Notes: generated by a model from the sequence alone, not told the origin. Positions 27,014 through 36,009 are shown, numbered from the stretch's first letter. The stretch: 42,732 nucleotides of DNA from Listeria cornellensis FSL F6-0969 (GCF_000525855.1 NZ_AODE01000025.1:1-42732), one strand, 5' to 3'. Program-made: numbers and translations.

Positions 27014-28037
27014 TCTTTTGTTCCGTTGTTTCTTCGTGATCTGCTGGTTGAGATGGACGAACAGCTTCACTGATTGTATCGGTGTGTGTTTCTTCTTCTG
27101 GTGTCGTCTTGGGTTCAGGTGTCACATCAGGAGCGACAGGAGAAACCATCGAGTCAGAACCCCACGTTTTATTCTCGAAATGTGGCGATTCAGGCTCTTC
27201 TGGTGGCGCCGGATCAATTGGTGGAAGCGCACCGAATGTTGTGTCATCTTCTGGAACTGTCGTTTTATATGCCGATGTATCCGTGTCGCCACCGAACGTG
27301 CCAGTGCTTGCGTATAAATCGTCATAGAACACGGCGCAAGCTACAAGAACTTGCGGATAAATCCAAATAGCTAAACCAAATAGTACGGCAAGCATCAAAA
27401 AGTAACCGAGTATAAACACAATCGCAAATACAGGGCTCATATCCGGCACACTGCTATAATAATCATAAGAATACGCGTTATAACCATAATCAAACATCGC
27501 CGTTGTAGCCATTGCAATGATTCCAAGCACCATCATAATGATGACAGGAATAAAGAACACCCAGATGTAAGAGAGCACAAGTCCAAATAAACGACCTTTA
27601 TGCCCATTCATACGGTGACGACTTTCCGTAATTGCATCGAGCGGTGAAATAGTGGGATCATCACGTAAAATCATAAATGTTTGCGAGTACGAGAAGGATT
27701 TAATAATACCAGGAATAAGGAATAGTAAACTCCATAAAAACGTGAAAATAAATACAAGTACTGCTGCAAGTAAATTACGACCAAATGTTTTAAAACCGCT
27801 AAATAAATAACCTATTTCAGGCTTTTCTTGACGGGTAATGGCAAGGAAGAACCAAGTTGCACCAATCATAAATGGGCCGGCGAAAACATAGTAAGCAATC
27901 GTTCCAAGCACTGGAATGAAATTGATTATGGAAACAGCCATCAAAATCACATAAGCAAGTGCCATACCTCCAATTGCGAGTCCCCAATTACCCTTCAAGG
28001 ATTGCTTTGTCATTTTTCTAATTTCTGAAATACTCAT
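26994..28037 (-). CDS. DUF975 membrane protein with acidic proline-rich tail
   Basis: The 347-residue protein matches DUF975 over residues 1-250: the N-terminal SISEIRKMTKQSLKGNW, about six hydrophobic segments, and FSYSQTFMILRDDPTISPLDAITESRHRMNGHKGRLFGL. Function is unknown. The last 100 residues are hydrophilic, rich in Pro, Glu, Asp and Thr, and look disordered; many DUF975 proteins lack such a tail. AAAGGGG precedes the paired ATGs at 28040/28037. It is the first gene of a minus-strand pair with the GNAT gene and diverges from a small plus-strand gene. Confidence 0.8.
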   Translation of the reverse strand: MSISEIRKMTKQSLKGNWGLAIGGMALAYVILMAVSIINFIPVLGTIAYYVFAGPFMIGATWFFLAITRQEKPEIGYLFSGFKTFGRNLLAAVLVFIFTFLWSLLFLIPGIIKSFSYSQTFMILRDDPTISPLDAITESRHRMNGHKGRLFGLVLSYIWVFFIPVIIMMVLGIIAMATTAMFDYGYNAYSYDYYSSVPDMSPVFAIVFILGYFLMLAVLFGLAIWIYPQVLVACAVFYDDLYASTGTFGGDTDTSAYKTTVPEDDTTFGALPPIDPAPPEEPESPHFENKTWGSDSMVSPVAPDVTPEPKTTPEEETHTDTISEAVRPSQPADHEETTEQKNDDEQK

Positions 28038-28213
28038 CATAAAAATTTTATCCCCTTTCTATTGTGAAAATACATATAAATTTAAAAGTACCATATAATC
28101 AGTCAAAATGGTAGTAATAATAGAAATTTTTATTAAATGATTGACTTTTCAAGTAAAGGGGAATAGGCTATAGGTAAAATAGAAGTGAAATTTGTCGTTG
28201 GAGGTGAAAATAG

Positions 28214-28405
28214 ATGGCTTATGAAAAGCAAGATTTGGAAGAGCGTCTTATTGAATTACGTCGTCAACATCAAGAGTTGCTAGGAGAAACGGATCAATTT
28301 AACGATACTAACTTGGTGAATGGCACGATTTCAGCTACAGAACTAAGAATGAACGCCCTTGAAAAAGAAATCAAATCCGTAGAGAAAAAATTAAATAAAC
28401 TTTAA
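28214..28405 (+). CDS. Small hypothetical coiled-coil protein
   Basis: This 63-residue hydrophilic protein has an N-terminal helix rich in Glu, Arg and Gln (QDLEERLIELRRQHQEL) and a C-terminal heptad-like helix (MNALEKEIKSVEKKLNKL). There is no signal peptide. GGAGGTG lies 8 bases upstream of the ATG, a good initiation site. No family recognised. A TTGACT at 28141-28146 upstream lacks a well-placed -10. It may be transcribed together with the metallophosphatase, 91 bases further on. Confidence 0.6.
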   Translation: MAYEKQDLEERLIELRRQHQELLGETDQFNDTNLVNGTISATELRMNALEKEIKSVEKKLNKL

Positions 28406-28496
28406 AATGATCTTGATAGATATCAGGTCAGCCTTTCGAAGTTTGGCCGCACTATTTAGCCTGAGCTTCAGAGGTATTACATATGAGGTGAGGACA

Positions 28497-29216
28497 ATGG
28501 ATTATATTTTTGCAGTGGGTGATATTCATGGCGAGATAGAGGCTTTCGAGAAGCTTTTGACACATTGGAATCCGGATAAAGAGCGTTTATTGTCGGTAGG
28601 GGATTTAATCGATCGAGGAACGGATCCGGGTGCTGTTATTCGCAAAGCTATGCTTCTGGAGGCAAAATACGATGCTATTTTTCTGCGTGGAAATCATGAG
28701 AATATGTTGCTCGATTGGCTCGCAGAACCGAGAAGGAAAATGATGTACTATATCAGTCAAGGCGGAATGGAGACGATTGATAGCTTAGTAAGGTATACAA
28801 ACACAGCGAAAATAATGCCAGAAGAGCTAGCGCAGCGTATTGAGAATGAGGCGGCCGCGGAGCTTGCATTCATTAGAAACAGGCCGTATTATATAGAATG
28901 GAATCAATTCGTATTTGTACATGCAGGGGTTGATTTAGAATTATCCGACTGGAAGCAGACATCAGAGCATGACATGGTTTGGATTCGCGAGCCGTTCCAA
29001 CAAGGTATGAATCGTACTGGCAAGACATTCGTGGTAGGCCATACACCAACAGAAAGTTTGAATCCAGACGGTTCGGCAGATATTTGGTACTCACCAGATC
29101 GTTCGATTATTGATATTGACGGTGGCGCAGTGTTTGGCGGAGCTCTGCACGGTATTGTTTTGTCACAAACTAGTGTGGAGAAAATATACAGTATTGCGAA
29201 CAAAAAAGAAGTTTAG
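28497..29216 (+). CDS. Calcineurin-like metallophosphoesterase
   Basis: The 239-residue protein has the full set of PPP/metallophosphatase motifs: GDIHG (residues 8-12), GDLIDRG (about 38-44), GNHE (about 70-73), then FVHAGVD and GHTP. These bind two metal ions. It resembles bacterial PrpA/PrpE-type protein phosphatases and Ap4A hydrolases; the choice cannot be made from sequence. ATG 28497 with GAGGTGAGG upstream is preferred to an ATG at 28407, which lies in an unconserved extension without a Shine-Dalgarno. A terminator starts within the final codons. Confidence 0.83.
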   Translation: MDYIFAVGDIHGEIEAFEKLLTHWNPDKERLLSVGDLIDRGTDPGAVIRKAMLLEAKYDAIFLRGNHENMLLDWLAEPRRKMMYYISQGGMETIDSLVRYTNTAKIMPEELAQRIENEAAAELAFIRNRPYYIEWNQFVFVHAGVDLELSDWKQTSEHDMVWIREPFQQGMNRTGKTFVVGHTPTESLNPDGSADIWYSPDRSIIDIDGGAVFGGALHGIVLSQTSVEKIYSIANKKEV

Positions 29217-29241
29217 ACGGGGACTCTAAACTTCTTTTTTT
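29204..29241 (+). terminator. Terminator after metallophosphoesterase
   Basis: AAGAAGTTTAGA (29206-29217) pairs with TCTAAACTTCTT (29225-29236), followed by T5. Confidence 0.8.
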
Positions 29242-29259
29242 GTCGAAAAATTATCGAAT

Positions 29260-30261
29260 CTACTGCCAAATATCAAAGAGTAGTTGGTAGCTTTTTTGTT
29301 TGAGGGCAGGATCATAGATGTTGGAGGCAACGATTAGCTCGTCTGGTTGATGCACAGCCATGAATTGTTGCAATTCTTTTTTTACTTTTGTCTGGTCGCC
29401 GATGAAAGAATATTTTAATTGATGTTGCAACGCGTGTTTTTCGTACTCGGACCAACGTTGATCCATATCCGAAACAGGTTTTGGAAGTGGGGTAGGGGCG
29501 CCTCGTGTCAGATTTAAGAACGAGAGATAGCCTGATGTTGCTAGAAAATTGGCATCCTCAACCGTGTCGCTAATAATTGTACTCACCGTTACCATGGCGT
29601 ATGGTTCGTCCAAAACATCTGATGGTTCAAAACGACTGCGATAAAGTTCCAATGCGTTCTCTAATTCATCGGGTGCAAAATGGCTAGCAAAGGCAAAAGG
29701 TAGACCGAATTTAGCAGCCAGCTTAGCACTATAGGTACTAGATCCGAGTAAGTAAAGTGGTACGTGAAGCCCACGACCAGGAATCGCAACAATACCATTA
29801 TTACCCTCATCTGAAAAATAGTTACCAAGTTCCATTACTGAATTAGGAAAGGCTTCCACGGTTTCATGTAAATCCCGACGAAGTGCCCGCGCTGTTTTGA
29901 AATCCGTACCTGGTGCGCGACCAAGGCCGAGATCAATCCGACCTGGGTACATTGTTGTAAGCGTTCCAAACTGCTCGGCAATGATAAGTGGGGAATGGTT
30001 TGGAAGCATAACGCCGCCAGAACCAACACGAATTTTTTCCGTATGCCCAGCGAGAAAGCCTATCAAAACGGCTGTCGCTGAACTGGCAACACCAGCAATA
30101 CCATGATGCTCGGCCACCCAATAGCGATGAAATCCTGTTTTTTCAGCAAACTGAACGAGAGATTTACTATTTTGAAAAGCATCTGCTTCATTAAAATCTT
30201 CACGAATTGTTGCTAAATCAAGAATCGATAAGGGAACATGCCCAAATTTATTGTTTGTCAT
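29260..30261 (-). CDS. Luciferase-like (LLM class) flavin-dependent oxidoreductase
   Basis: The 333-residue protein matches the bacterial luciferase-like monooxygenase family: the N-terminal [31 protein letters not shown], the [17 protein letters not shown]-type block (here [11 protein letters not shown]), and [14 protein letters not shown]. This MsnO8-like subgroup uses FMNH2 and often acts on unknown small substrates. No flavin reductase is adjacent; the nitroreductase near 42 kb is too far to be a partner by position. The gene is single, with about 100 bases to the upstream and downstream neighbours. Length is normal. Confidence 0.83.
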   Translation of the reverse strand: MTNNKFGHVPLSILDLATIREDFNEADAFQNSKSLVQFAEKTGFHRYWVAEHHGIAGVASSATAVLIGFLAGHTEKIRVGSGGVMLPNHSPLIIAEQFGTLTTMYPGRIDLGLGRAPGTDFKTARALRRDLHETVEAFPNSVMELGNYFSDEGNNGIVAIPGRGLHVPLYLLGSSTYSAKLAAKFGLPFAFASHFAPDELENALELYRSRFEPSDVLDEPYAMVTVSTIISDTVEDANFLATSGYLSFLNLTRGAPTPLPKPVSDMDQRWSEYEKHALQHQLKYSFIGDQTKVKKELQQFMAVHQPDELIVASNIYDPALKQKSYQLLFDIWQ

Positions 30262-30312
30262 AAAATCACTGCCCTTCTTTGACTAATAGTATATGCTTCT
30301 TCCCCACCGTAG

Positions 30313-30350
30313 TCAAAAAAAAAGAAACCACTCGCTATTAAGAACGAGTG
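30313..30350 (-). terminator. Terminator of the LCP gene
   Basis: On the minus strand CACTCG (30350-30345) pairs with CGAGTG (30334-30329), followed by a T-rich tail to 30315. Confidence 0.75.
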
Positions 30351-30365
30351 AGTCCAATTCATCAA

Positions 30366-31298
30366 TCATTTAAAAAAATCTTGTAAAGCCTTCGCGTTTG
30401 CTGCAACATCAATATCTAATACGGAGCCATGTGAGTTGCGGACATTTTTATACGTACCATCAACGGGTAGACGGAAATCTTCCATATCTTTGGCATTGCC
30501 TAGTACGAAATCTTTCCCAATCGAAATCATCATACTTGTCGTCACATTCGTATTCGTATAACCTTGCATCGTGCCAATCAAACTTGGAAGCTTCGTCACG
30601 GTACCAATACTTTGCGCTTGATCTTTCAAAGCACTTAGCACTTGTTGCTGGCGACGAACCCGACCAAAATCACTCTCAGCATCATGACGGAAACGGGCGT
30701 ATTGCAGCAATGTTTCGCCATCCATTTTTTGCTTACCAGCTTTGATGTTGGCATCGATATTTTTCGACATATCTTTTTCGGCATCAATCTCGATTCCGTT
30801 AGGCGCGAGTGTATCGACAATTTTTGGGAAGCCTTCGAAATTGGCAACCACGTAATACTCAATATTAACGCCAAAATTCTCTTTGATTGTTTGGCGAACC
30901 AGCTCTGGACCACCGAAGGAATAAGCCGCATTAATTTTGTTCAAACCGTAACCAGGAATATCGACATATGTATCACGCATAATCGAGACTAATTTCGGTG
31001 ATTTTGACTTGGTATCATAGTGAGCGATAAGCAAGGAATCTGAACGGCCTTGATCTTTCCCACGCGAGTCACTTCCGATTAGAAGCACGTTGAGATCATT
31101 CACATCTTCGGCTTTTTGCCCATTAAATTCAAACTCTTTCATGTTATTATCAGCCTCAGCTGCAGTTAGACTCGATTTATACTGATAAAAACCGAATCCA
31201 GCAATGGCTAATATAATGACTAAAATTACTGCAAAAATAGTCCTGCCTTTTCGTATTTTTTTCTTCGTTGGTTGATTGCGATCTTGGCGAGTGGCCAT
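30366..31298 (-). CDS. LytR-CpsA-Psr (LCP) family cell-wall polymer ligase
   Basis: The 310-residue protein has a basic cytosolic N-terminus, one membrane helix (about residues 22-40), and an external LCP domain. Diagnostic residues are LLIGSDSRGKDQGRSDSLLIAHYD and the later LLQYARFRHDAESDFGRVRRQQQVL, whose Arg and Asp bind the lipid pyrophosphate. Family enzymes transfer teichoic acid or other glycopolymers from lipid carriers to peptidoglycan, so this protein could act after the TagGH exporter at the left end. ATG 31298 is chosen because GAGGTGAAAG precedes it. The gene is monocistronic. Confidence 0.88.
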   Translation of the reverse strand: MATRQDRNQPTKKKIRKGRTIFAVILVIILAIAGFGFYQYKSSLTAAEADNNMKEFEFNGQKAEDVNDLNVLLIGSDSRGKDQGRSDSLLIAHYDTKSKSPKLVSIMRDTYVDIPGYGLNKINAAYSFGGPELVRQTIKENFGVNIEYYVVANFEGFPKIVDTLAPNGIEIDAEKDMSKNIDANIKAGKQKMDGETLLQYARFRHDAESDFGRVRRQQQVLSALKDQAQSIGTVTKLPSLIGTMQGYTNTNVTTSMMISIGKDFVLGNAKDMEDFRLPVDGTYKNVRNSHGSVLDIDVAANAKALQDFFK

Positions 31299-31391
31299 AT
31301 CTTTCACCTCGTTCATTAATTTGAAGCTAACAACAAAACGATGCTCCCAGAATAATTATAGCTAACCAATGTTACATGAATGTGGCGAAAC

Positions 31392-31956
31392 TTAATAATA
31401 AGGCGCCATAAACAGGTAAACAAGTACACCTGTCAAACTTACATACAGCCAAATTGGCATTGTCCAACGCACGATTTTTTTATGTTTTTGGATTTGGTTT
31501 GTCCAGCCCCATACGAGTGCGAAGAGCGCTAAAGGCACAACGACAGCAGCTAGGAAGCTATGTGTAATCAGGATAAAGAAGTAGATTGGACGAACAATTC
31601 CCTCGCCGCCAAATGTCGATGTTTCTGCGGACATGTAATGGAACGTCAAATAGCTAACTAGGAAAAATAACGTCGATGTGAACGCGGCTAAAATGAAACC
31701 ACGATGCATCTTGATGTTTTTCTTCGCAATAATGGCCCACAAAGCAATCAATAGAAAGACAAACGTAAAGCTATTAAAAATCGCATTGAGGCGCGGGAAA
31801 ATAGATAAGTCATAGTCGACTTTTCCTTGATAGCCAATTGGTGAGAAGAATAGCAGTAAAATAACGACTACCGCTACGAACGATAAAATCATAATGGGCC
31901 AGAAATAGTTTTTTTCAGATGACGCTTTATTTATCGCATCTTTTTTTTTGTGTCAT
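31392..31956 (-). CDS. DUF420 membrane protein (CtaM/YozB-like); one probable indel
   Basis: The repaired protein is about 187 residues with five hydrophobic helices and conserved His residues (KMHRGFIL, LTFHYMSAE, ITHSFLAA). This is the DUF420 pattern; the S. aureus member CtaM is needed for haem-copper oxidase function. ATG 31956 has AGGGGGA upstream. A T9 run at 31941-31949 (plus strand) shifts the frame just after the start; T8 gives MTQKKDAINKASSEKNYFWP, which leads into the long open frame. No cytochrome oxidase genes are adjacent in this window. Confidence 0.8.
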
Positions 31957-32042
31957 GAATTTAAATCCCCCTAAAATAAGTTTCGCTATCATTATAACAT
32001 GTTCGAAGGATGAAAGGGTATGAAAAGTGATTCACATACATT

Positions 32043-32100
32043 AAAAGCCCCGTATCAGCGCTCACATACTCTGGTATGCAAGCGCTGATACGGGGCTTTT
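32043..32100. terminator. Very long bidirectional terminator hairpin
   Basis: AAAAGCCCCGTATCAGCGCT pairs without mismatch with its complement over 20 bp, and the loop holds a further CATAC/GTATG stem. It has T4 on either strand and serves the pdxK-HAD unit. Confidence 0.85.
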
Positions 32101-32116
32101 GTGGGATTTCAGATAT

Positions 32117-32932
32117 TTATCTATTTTCAGCGTTGTTGTAGGCGCCGTGCCATACTGGGCCGATAAATTTATTTAATGCAAAACCGCCTTTTATCGCTGC
32201 TGTTACGAAGTCTTTCGCTTTGTGCACCGATTCTTCTACGGTTAAACCTTTGGCAAGGCCAGCCGTGATTGCAGCTGCGAATGTACAGCCTGCGCCGTGA
32301 TTGAAGTTGGTGTCGATTTTTGGTGTTTCAAGGACGGTGAATGTTGTTCCATCGTATAATAGGTCGATGGCTTTGTCGCTTTGCAATGCTTTTCCGCCTT
32401 TGATAACGACATATTTGACGCCGAGTGCGACAATTTTTTCAGCAGCGGCTTTCATATCGTCGAGCGTTGTTAGTTTGCCGAGACCTGAAAGTTGGCCAGC
32501 TTCGAATAGGTTTGGTGTTGTGATCAATGCGCGAGGCAACAATAAATCGCGGATAGCGTCGGCATTTTCTGGTTGGATAAGTTCGTCTTCGCCTTTACAA
32601 ACCATCACGGGATCAATCACGACATTTTGCAATTGGTATTCGTCGATAGCGTCGCGCGTTGCTTCAATGATTTCAACAGAACCGAGCATTCCTGTTTTCA
32701 TGGCGTCAACTGGGCCACCAGAAAGGATTGTTTTCAATTGGGCACGCAACAAATCAGCATCAAGCGGGGTTACACCATGGCTCCAATTATTATCTGGATC
32801 CATCGTCACAATGGTTGTAATCGCTGAAAATCCGAATGTACCGTACTCTTCAAATGTTTTTAAATCGGCTTGGAGTCCAGCGCCACCACTAGAATCCGAG
32901 CCTGCAACGGTTAATGTTTTTTTGATTGTCAT
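32117..32932 (-). CDS. pdxK: Pyridoxine/hydroxymethylpyrimidine kinase (PdxK/ThiD type)
   Basis: This 271-residue ribokinase-fold kinase carries AGSDSSGGAGLQADLKTF at the N-terminus, VIDPVMVCKG in the middle and the catalytic anion hole FNHGAGCTFAAAI with GAGC near the C-terminus. In Firmicutes such ThiD-like proteins include PdxK, a pyridoxal/pyridoxine kinase; the motif set alone does not separate it from true ThiD. No thiamine genes are nearby, which mildly favours PdxK. It lies 21 bases downstream of the HAD phosphatase gene, so the two are one minus-strand operon. The long hairpin terminator follows. Confidence 0.82.
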   Translation of the reverse strand: MTIKKTLTVAGSDSSGGAGLQADLKTFEEYGTFGFSAITTIVTMDPDNNWSHGVTPLDADLLRAQLKTILSGGPVDAMKTGMLGSVEIIEATRDAIDEYQLQNVVIDPVMVCKGEDELIQPENADAIRDLLLPRALITTPNLFEAGQLSGLGKLTTLDDMKAAAEKIVALGVKYVVIKGGKALQSDKAIDLLYDGTTFTVLETPKIDTNFNHGAGCTFAAAITAGLAKGLTVEESVHKAKDFVTAAIKGGFALNKFIGPVWHGAYNNAENR

Positions 32933-32953
32933 GATAAATTCCCTCCAGTTACC

Positions 32954-33820
32954 TTAATTATTTGAATCAAGCATTTTGTGTATAGCAGTTGCAACGCCAT
33001 GTTCATCGTTAGAATCTGTGACGTGTTTCGCGAGTTTTTTGACAGCCGGTTCTGCGTTACCCATTGCGACGCTGTAACCCGCCATTTTGAGCATCGACAC
33101 ATCATTGAAATTATCACCAATCGCAAACGTTTCGTCCATCGTCACGCCCATTTTTTCGACGTAAAATTGCAAAGAAAGTCCTTTTTGAGCATCAATATGT
33201 GTAATTTCGATGTTGTCGGAAAAGGAAGAGCTGACCGCAAGATTTCCTTTTGACTCAAGCTCGTCCTTGGCTTTTTTGAGTACCGCCTGATCAGAAGAAA
33301 AGGCGATGAATTTCAAAATCGTGATATCCTCATTTTGGAAAAGGCGCTCTGGATCGTCAATAACATGCACGTCTTTACTTTCAAAACGCTCCTCAACATA
33401 GTGGCGAACTTCATCCGCAGTTAAATCTGGATGCACCTTGTGTTGAATTTCTTTCATGAGTTCCATACCTTTATCTTTATTCGGTGAAATCGGACCAATA
33501 TCGGTGAAAAATTCACAATACATCCCCAAATCCGTTAAAACTTGATACGTATATCGTGCTGAGGTCTTATCGATTGGGATCTGTTTCAAAATCTTGCCGT
33601 GTTCGTCGCGAATTTCCGCACCATTCATGCAAATCGCTGGTGCATAAAGGTTTGCATGGTTGATGAGTTGCATCGCGTCATCGTACATCCGTCCTGTACA
33701 CAAGACGAAATGAATGCCTTTTGCCCGAGCCTGTTCGATTGCTTTCACGCCTTCATCGTCCACTTGGATTTTTGAGTTAAGCAGTGTGCCGTCCATATCT
33801 GAAGCAATTACTTTTATCAT
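32954..33820 (-). CDS. Cof-type HAD hydrolase (sugar/cofactor phosphatase)
   Basis: The 288-residue HAD hydrolase has motif I DMDGTLLN (residues 8-15), motif II in FVLCTGR, motif III Lys, and motif IV GDNFNDVSML near the C-terminus. The C2-type cap between motifs II and III is that of the Cof/YidA group. Members dephosphorylate sugar phosphates, flavin or pyridoxal phosphates. Pairing with pdxK suggests a possible role in B6 homeostasis, but this is inference from position. ATG 33820 is preceded by GGGAGG; a longer start at 33838 would overlap that site. Confidence 0.85.
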   Translation of the reverse strand: MIKVIASDMDGTLLNSKIQVDDEGVKAIEQARAKGIHFVLCTGRMYDDAMQLINHANLYAPAICMNGAEIRDEHGKILKQIPIDKTSARYTYQVLTDLGMYCEFFTDIGPISPNKDKGMELMKEIQHKVHPDLTADEVRHYVEERFESKDVHVIDDPERLFQNEDITILKFIAFSSDQAVLKKAKDELESKGNLAVSSSFSDNIEITHIDAQKGLSLQFYVEKMGVTMDETFAIGDNFNDVSMLKMAGYSVAMGNAEPAVKKLAKHVTDSNDEHGVATAIHKMLDSNN

Positions 33821-34012
33821 ATAATAGAATCCTCCCATTTTCGTACCTACAACACTAGGATATCATTTTTTCAGCAAAATTGCAGTAAGTAAAATCGAGG
33901 AATCAGGGGTCATAAAGCCGAGATTTAATAAAAATTTAATACCCAGTTAAGCAGTGGGATATATTTTTTTGGCATAATAAATCGTACTACACAGATAAAG
34001 GAGATTATAAAA

Positions 34013-34399
34013 ATGAATAAATATGGTATTTTAATTGTTCGAATTTTACTTGGAGGACTGATGTTCCTGCATGGCTTACAGAAGTTTACGAATGGGATTG
34101 ACGGCACGGTGCAGTTTTTTGATAGTTTAGGAATTCCTGGATTTATGGCTTACATCGTTGCGATCATTGAATTAGTTGGTGGCTTGGCGCTTGTTTTCGG
34201 TGTGTTAGTACCTTACGTTTCGGCGTTATTCGTGGTTGTTTTGGCCGTTGCGATTGTGACAGTGAAATTCTCAAGTGGGTTCTTAGGCGGCTATGAGCCA
34301 GAATTCGTCCTACTCGTACTATCCGTTGTAACCCTAATAACAGGTTCATTCAAGCAAGTGTTTCAATTTCTACCAACAAATGAAAAAATAGAAAAATAA
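34013..34399 (+). CDS. DoxX-family membrane protein
   Basis: The 128-residue protein has four hydrophobic helices (about residues 5-25, 46-66, 70-88 and 96-116). It shows the DoxX pattern: ILLGGLMFLHGLQKF, a FFDSLGIPGFMAY segment, and a central IIELVGGLALVFG. These proteins are linked to thiol and redox stress or quinone-related functions in other bacteria; the precise role is unknown. GGAG lies 10 bases upstream of ATG 34013. It is monocistronic, with an imperfect terminator that overlaps the -35 of the next gene. Confidence 0.82.
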   Translation: MNKYGILIVRILLGGLMFLHGLQKFTNGIDGTVQFFDSLGIPGFMAYIVAIIELVGGLALVFGVLVPYVSALFVVVLAVAIVTVKFSSGFLGGYEPEFVLLVLSVVTLITGSFKQVFQFLPTNEKIEK

Positions 34400-34407
34400 T
34401 GCGCATC

Positions 34408-34442
34408 AGCCAGTTCCGAAATATTTTCGAATTGGGCTTTTT
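34408..34442 (+). terminator. Imperfect terminator after doxX-like gene
   Basis: AGCC...TTCGAAA-type imperfect stem closing with GGGCT and T5 (34438-34442). Confidence 0.55.
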
Positions 34443-34455
34443 GCTGGAAAAACGG

Positions 34456-34461
34456 TATAAT
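34456..34461 (+). promoter_or_regulatory. -10 element for the acetyltransferase gene
   Basis: A perfect TATAAT is preceded 18 bases upstream by TTGGGC (34432-34437). The -35 overlaps the preceding terminator. Confidence 0.5.
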
Positions 34462-34498
34462 GAAAGGAGAAGTTAAACAAAGAGAGGTGGCCAACGAA

Positions 34499-35071
34499 AT
34501 GATGACAGAACGTGAAAAGATGATTAGTGGCGAAATGTATCGACCAGGGGATGCGGAACTTGTGGCGGACCGGGTAAGGGCGCGGGAATTATGCGCGAAG
34601 ATTAATAGCGTTGTGAGCGATAGTGACGAGCGCGAAGTACATATTCGTGAATTAGTAGGCATGGCAGGGAAAGCGGTTTATATGGAGCCGAATGTACGCC
34701 TTGATTACGGCTATAATTTGGAAGTCGGCGATTACTTCTACGCGAATTTTGATTGTGTCTTCTTAGATTGCGCACCGATTAAAATTGGTGACAATTGTAT
34801 GTTTGCGCCTGGTGTGCATGTTTATACAGCATACCATCCACTGGACGCGACGGAACGCAATAGCGGGCAGGAACTTGCGAAAAGCGTCACGATTGGTAAC
34901 AACGTCTGGGTTGGCGGGCGCAGTGTGATCAATCCAGGCATCACGATTGGTGACAATGCCGTTATTGGCTCCGGTTCGGTCGTAACAAAAGACGTATCAG
35001 CAAATACCGTTGTTGCAGGAAATCCAGCCCGCGTGATTCGTCAGTTAAACCAGCAGGAGGAAAATGCGTGA
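34499..35071 (+). CDS. maa: Hexapeptide-repeat sugar O-acetyltransferase (maltose/galactoside type)
   Basis: The protein is about 190 residues. The N-terminal Mac domain is [20 protein letters not shown], followed by a left-handed beta-helix built from hexapeptide repeats ([56 protein letters not shown]). The catalytic His lies in YTAYHPLD. The enzyme transfers acetyl from acetyl-CoA to sugars. ATG 34499 has GAGAGGTGG upstream at proper spacing; the ATG at 34460 has no Shine-Dalgarno and overlaps the -10 box. The stop TGA overlaps the next ATG by one base. Confidence 0.85.
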   Translation: MMTEREKMISGEMYRPGDAELVADRVRARELCAKINSVVSDSDEREVHIRELVGMAGKAVYMEPNVRLDYGYNLEVGDYFYANFDCVFLDCAPIKIGDNCMFAPGVHVYTAYHPLDATERNSGQELAKSVTIGNNVWVGGRSVINPGITIGDNAVIGSGSVVTKDVSANTVVAGNPARVIRQLNQQEENA

Positions 35072-35358
35072 TGACCGTATCTAATCAAGCCCTTTTTGCG
35101 AAAATGGAACAGGAGTTAAACCTCGCGAAGGCAGCTTCATCCGAACAAGATAAACAATTGCATTTGCACGGATTAGCTGTACTGATTGATGTGATGCGTG
35201 ACCAAGAAACATCCTCCGCAAAACCAGCAAGCTTCAGCTCAAGCATGGAGTACCAAGCGATGACAGGCGAATTACCAATAGCGAAACCCGCAACACTTGG
35301 CGGCGGCAAAATAGAAACAGAAGATGGATCCAACGGCGATTCATTGTTAGATTTTTAG
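35071..35358 (+). CDS. ywdI: YwdI-family protein (DUF5327)
   Basis: This 95-residue soluble protein has an N-terminal helical half (LFAKMEQELNLAKAASSEQDKQLHLHGLAVLIDVM) and a low-complexity tail ending in SNGDSLLDF. It matches Firmicute YwdI proteins of unknown function. AGCAGGAGGAAA provides a strong ribosome site inside the acetyltransferase gene. A GTG start at 35068 is equally possible. Association with a DUF423 gene (ywdK) matches the B. subtilis ywdI-ywdK neighbourhood, although ywdJ and ung are not here. Confidence 0.72.
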   Translation: MTVSNQALFAKMEQELNLAKAASSEQDKQLHLHGLAVLIDVMRDQETSSAKPASFSSSMEYQAMTGELPIAKPATLGGGKIETEDGSNGDSLLDF

Positions 35359-35374
35359 GAGGTTCAAGGAAGAA

Positions 35375-35749
35375 ATGAGAAAAATGTTAATACTAGGCGC
35401 GATATTTGCAGGTTTAGCCGTAGGAATAGGCGCATTCGGAGCACACGCGTTGAAAGAAACACTCGGAAGCTACCTCACGACTTTCGAAACAGGGGTACAA
35501 TATCAAATGTTTCATGCCACAGCGATTCTAATCGTAGGTTTACTCCTCGGAAAAATAGATAGCGGTTTGCTACGAACTGCCGGCTATTTGTTCGCAGCCG
35601 GAATCGTCCTATTTTCAGGAAGTCTATACGTGCTTAGCATCACAAAAGTATCTGTTCTAGGCGCGATTACACCACTCGGCGGCGTAGCATTTATTGCTGG
35701 ATGGATTTGTTTCATTGTCGCCGTGGCAAAAGATAAACCAGCTCTGTAA
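35375..35749 (+). CDS. ywdK: DUF423 membrane protein (YwdK)
   Basis: The 124-residue protein has four hydrophobic helices. The family signature AGLAVGIGAFGAHALKETL occurs at residues 10-28, followed by a central FETGVQYQMFHATAIL with conserved Tyr/His. DUF423 members are small inner-membrane proteins of unknown function. It follows ywdI by 16 bases with AGGAGG just upstream, so the acetyltransferase, ywdI and ywdK form one operon. No clear terminator follows directly; the next structured element belongs to the small RNA. Confidence 0.82.
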   Translation: MRKMLILGAIFAGLAVGIGAFGAHALKETLGSYLTTFETGVQYQMFHATAILIVGLLLGKIDSGLLRTAGYLFAAGIVLFSGSLYVLSITKVSVLGAITPLGGVAFIAGWICFIVAVAKDKPAL

Positions 35750-35846
35750 TATAGAGAGTGTTGTCTAAGAAGGGATTTCACTATATCACCCGAACGGTGG
35801 TAATTATTGTTACCTAACCTTAATAAAAAAAAGTTAAAAAAAAGGA

Positions 35847-35876
35847 TTACATTCCAAATTAGCGGGGTATTATACA
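35847..35876 (+). promoter_or_regulatory. Probable promoter of the LhrC-like RNA
   Basis: TTACAT (35847-35852) and TATACA (35871-35876) are spaced 18 bases apart, with an extra TATTAT at 35868. The weak -35 and the A-rich upstream stretch with GTTAA and TTAA half-sites would suit an activator such as LisR; that is inference. Confidence 0.45.
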
Positions 35877-35881
35877 TGTAA

Positions 35882-35996
35882 GCAACGACATCTTAATTAC
35901 TTTTTCTCCCTTTTTAGTAATTGAGAGTCTTTCTTACCTTAAACTCCCTTTTAATCGCTAAACCTGCTGACATTGCCGGATTAGCGATATTTTTTT
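35882..35996 (+). ncRNA. Candidate LhrC-family small regulatory RNA
   Basis: An RNA of about 110-115 nt is framed by a promoter and a strong terminator. It has three parts. First, an 11-bp stem (35891-35901 with 35916-35926, one wobble) encloses a 14-nt pyrimidine loop containing TCTCCC. Second, a single-stranded linker holds a further ACTCCC. Third, a terminator stem ATCGCTAA/TTAGCGAT (35954-35961, 35981-35988) ends in T7. L. monocytogenes LhrC RNAs share this plan, and their UCCC motifs bind Shine-Dalgarno regions of surface-protein mRNAs. No open frame is present. The family assignment rests on layout, not on a sequence search. It lies between the convergent ywdK and DUF1801 genes. Confidence 0.6.
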
Positions 35997-36009
35997 GCGA
36001 TTGTATATG

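Noticed and set aside
28141-28180. SigA or SigB promoter upstream of the 63-residue gene
   Set aside because: TTGACT lacks a -10 at normal spacing, and the GGGGAATA block lacks the matching GTTT-type -35 of SigB.
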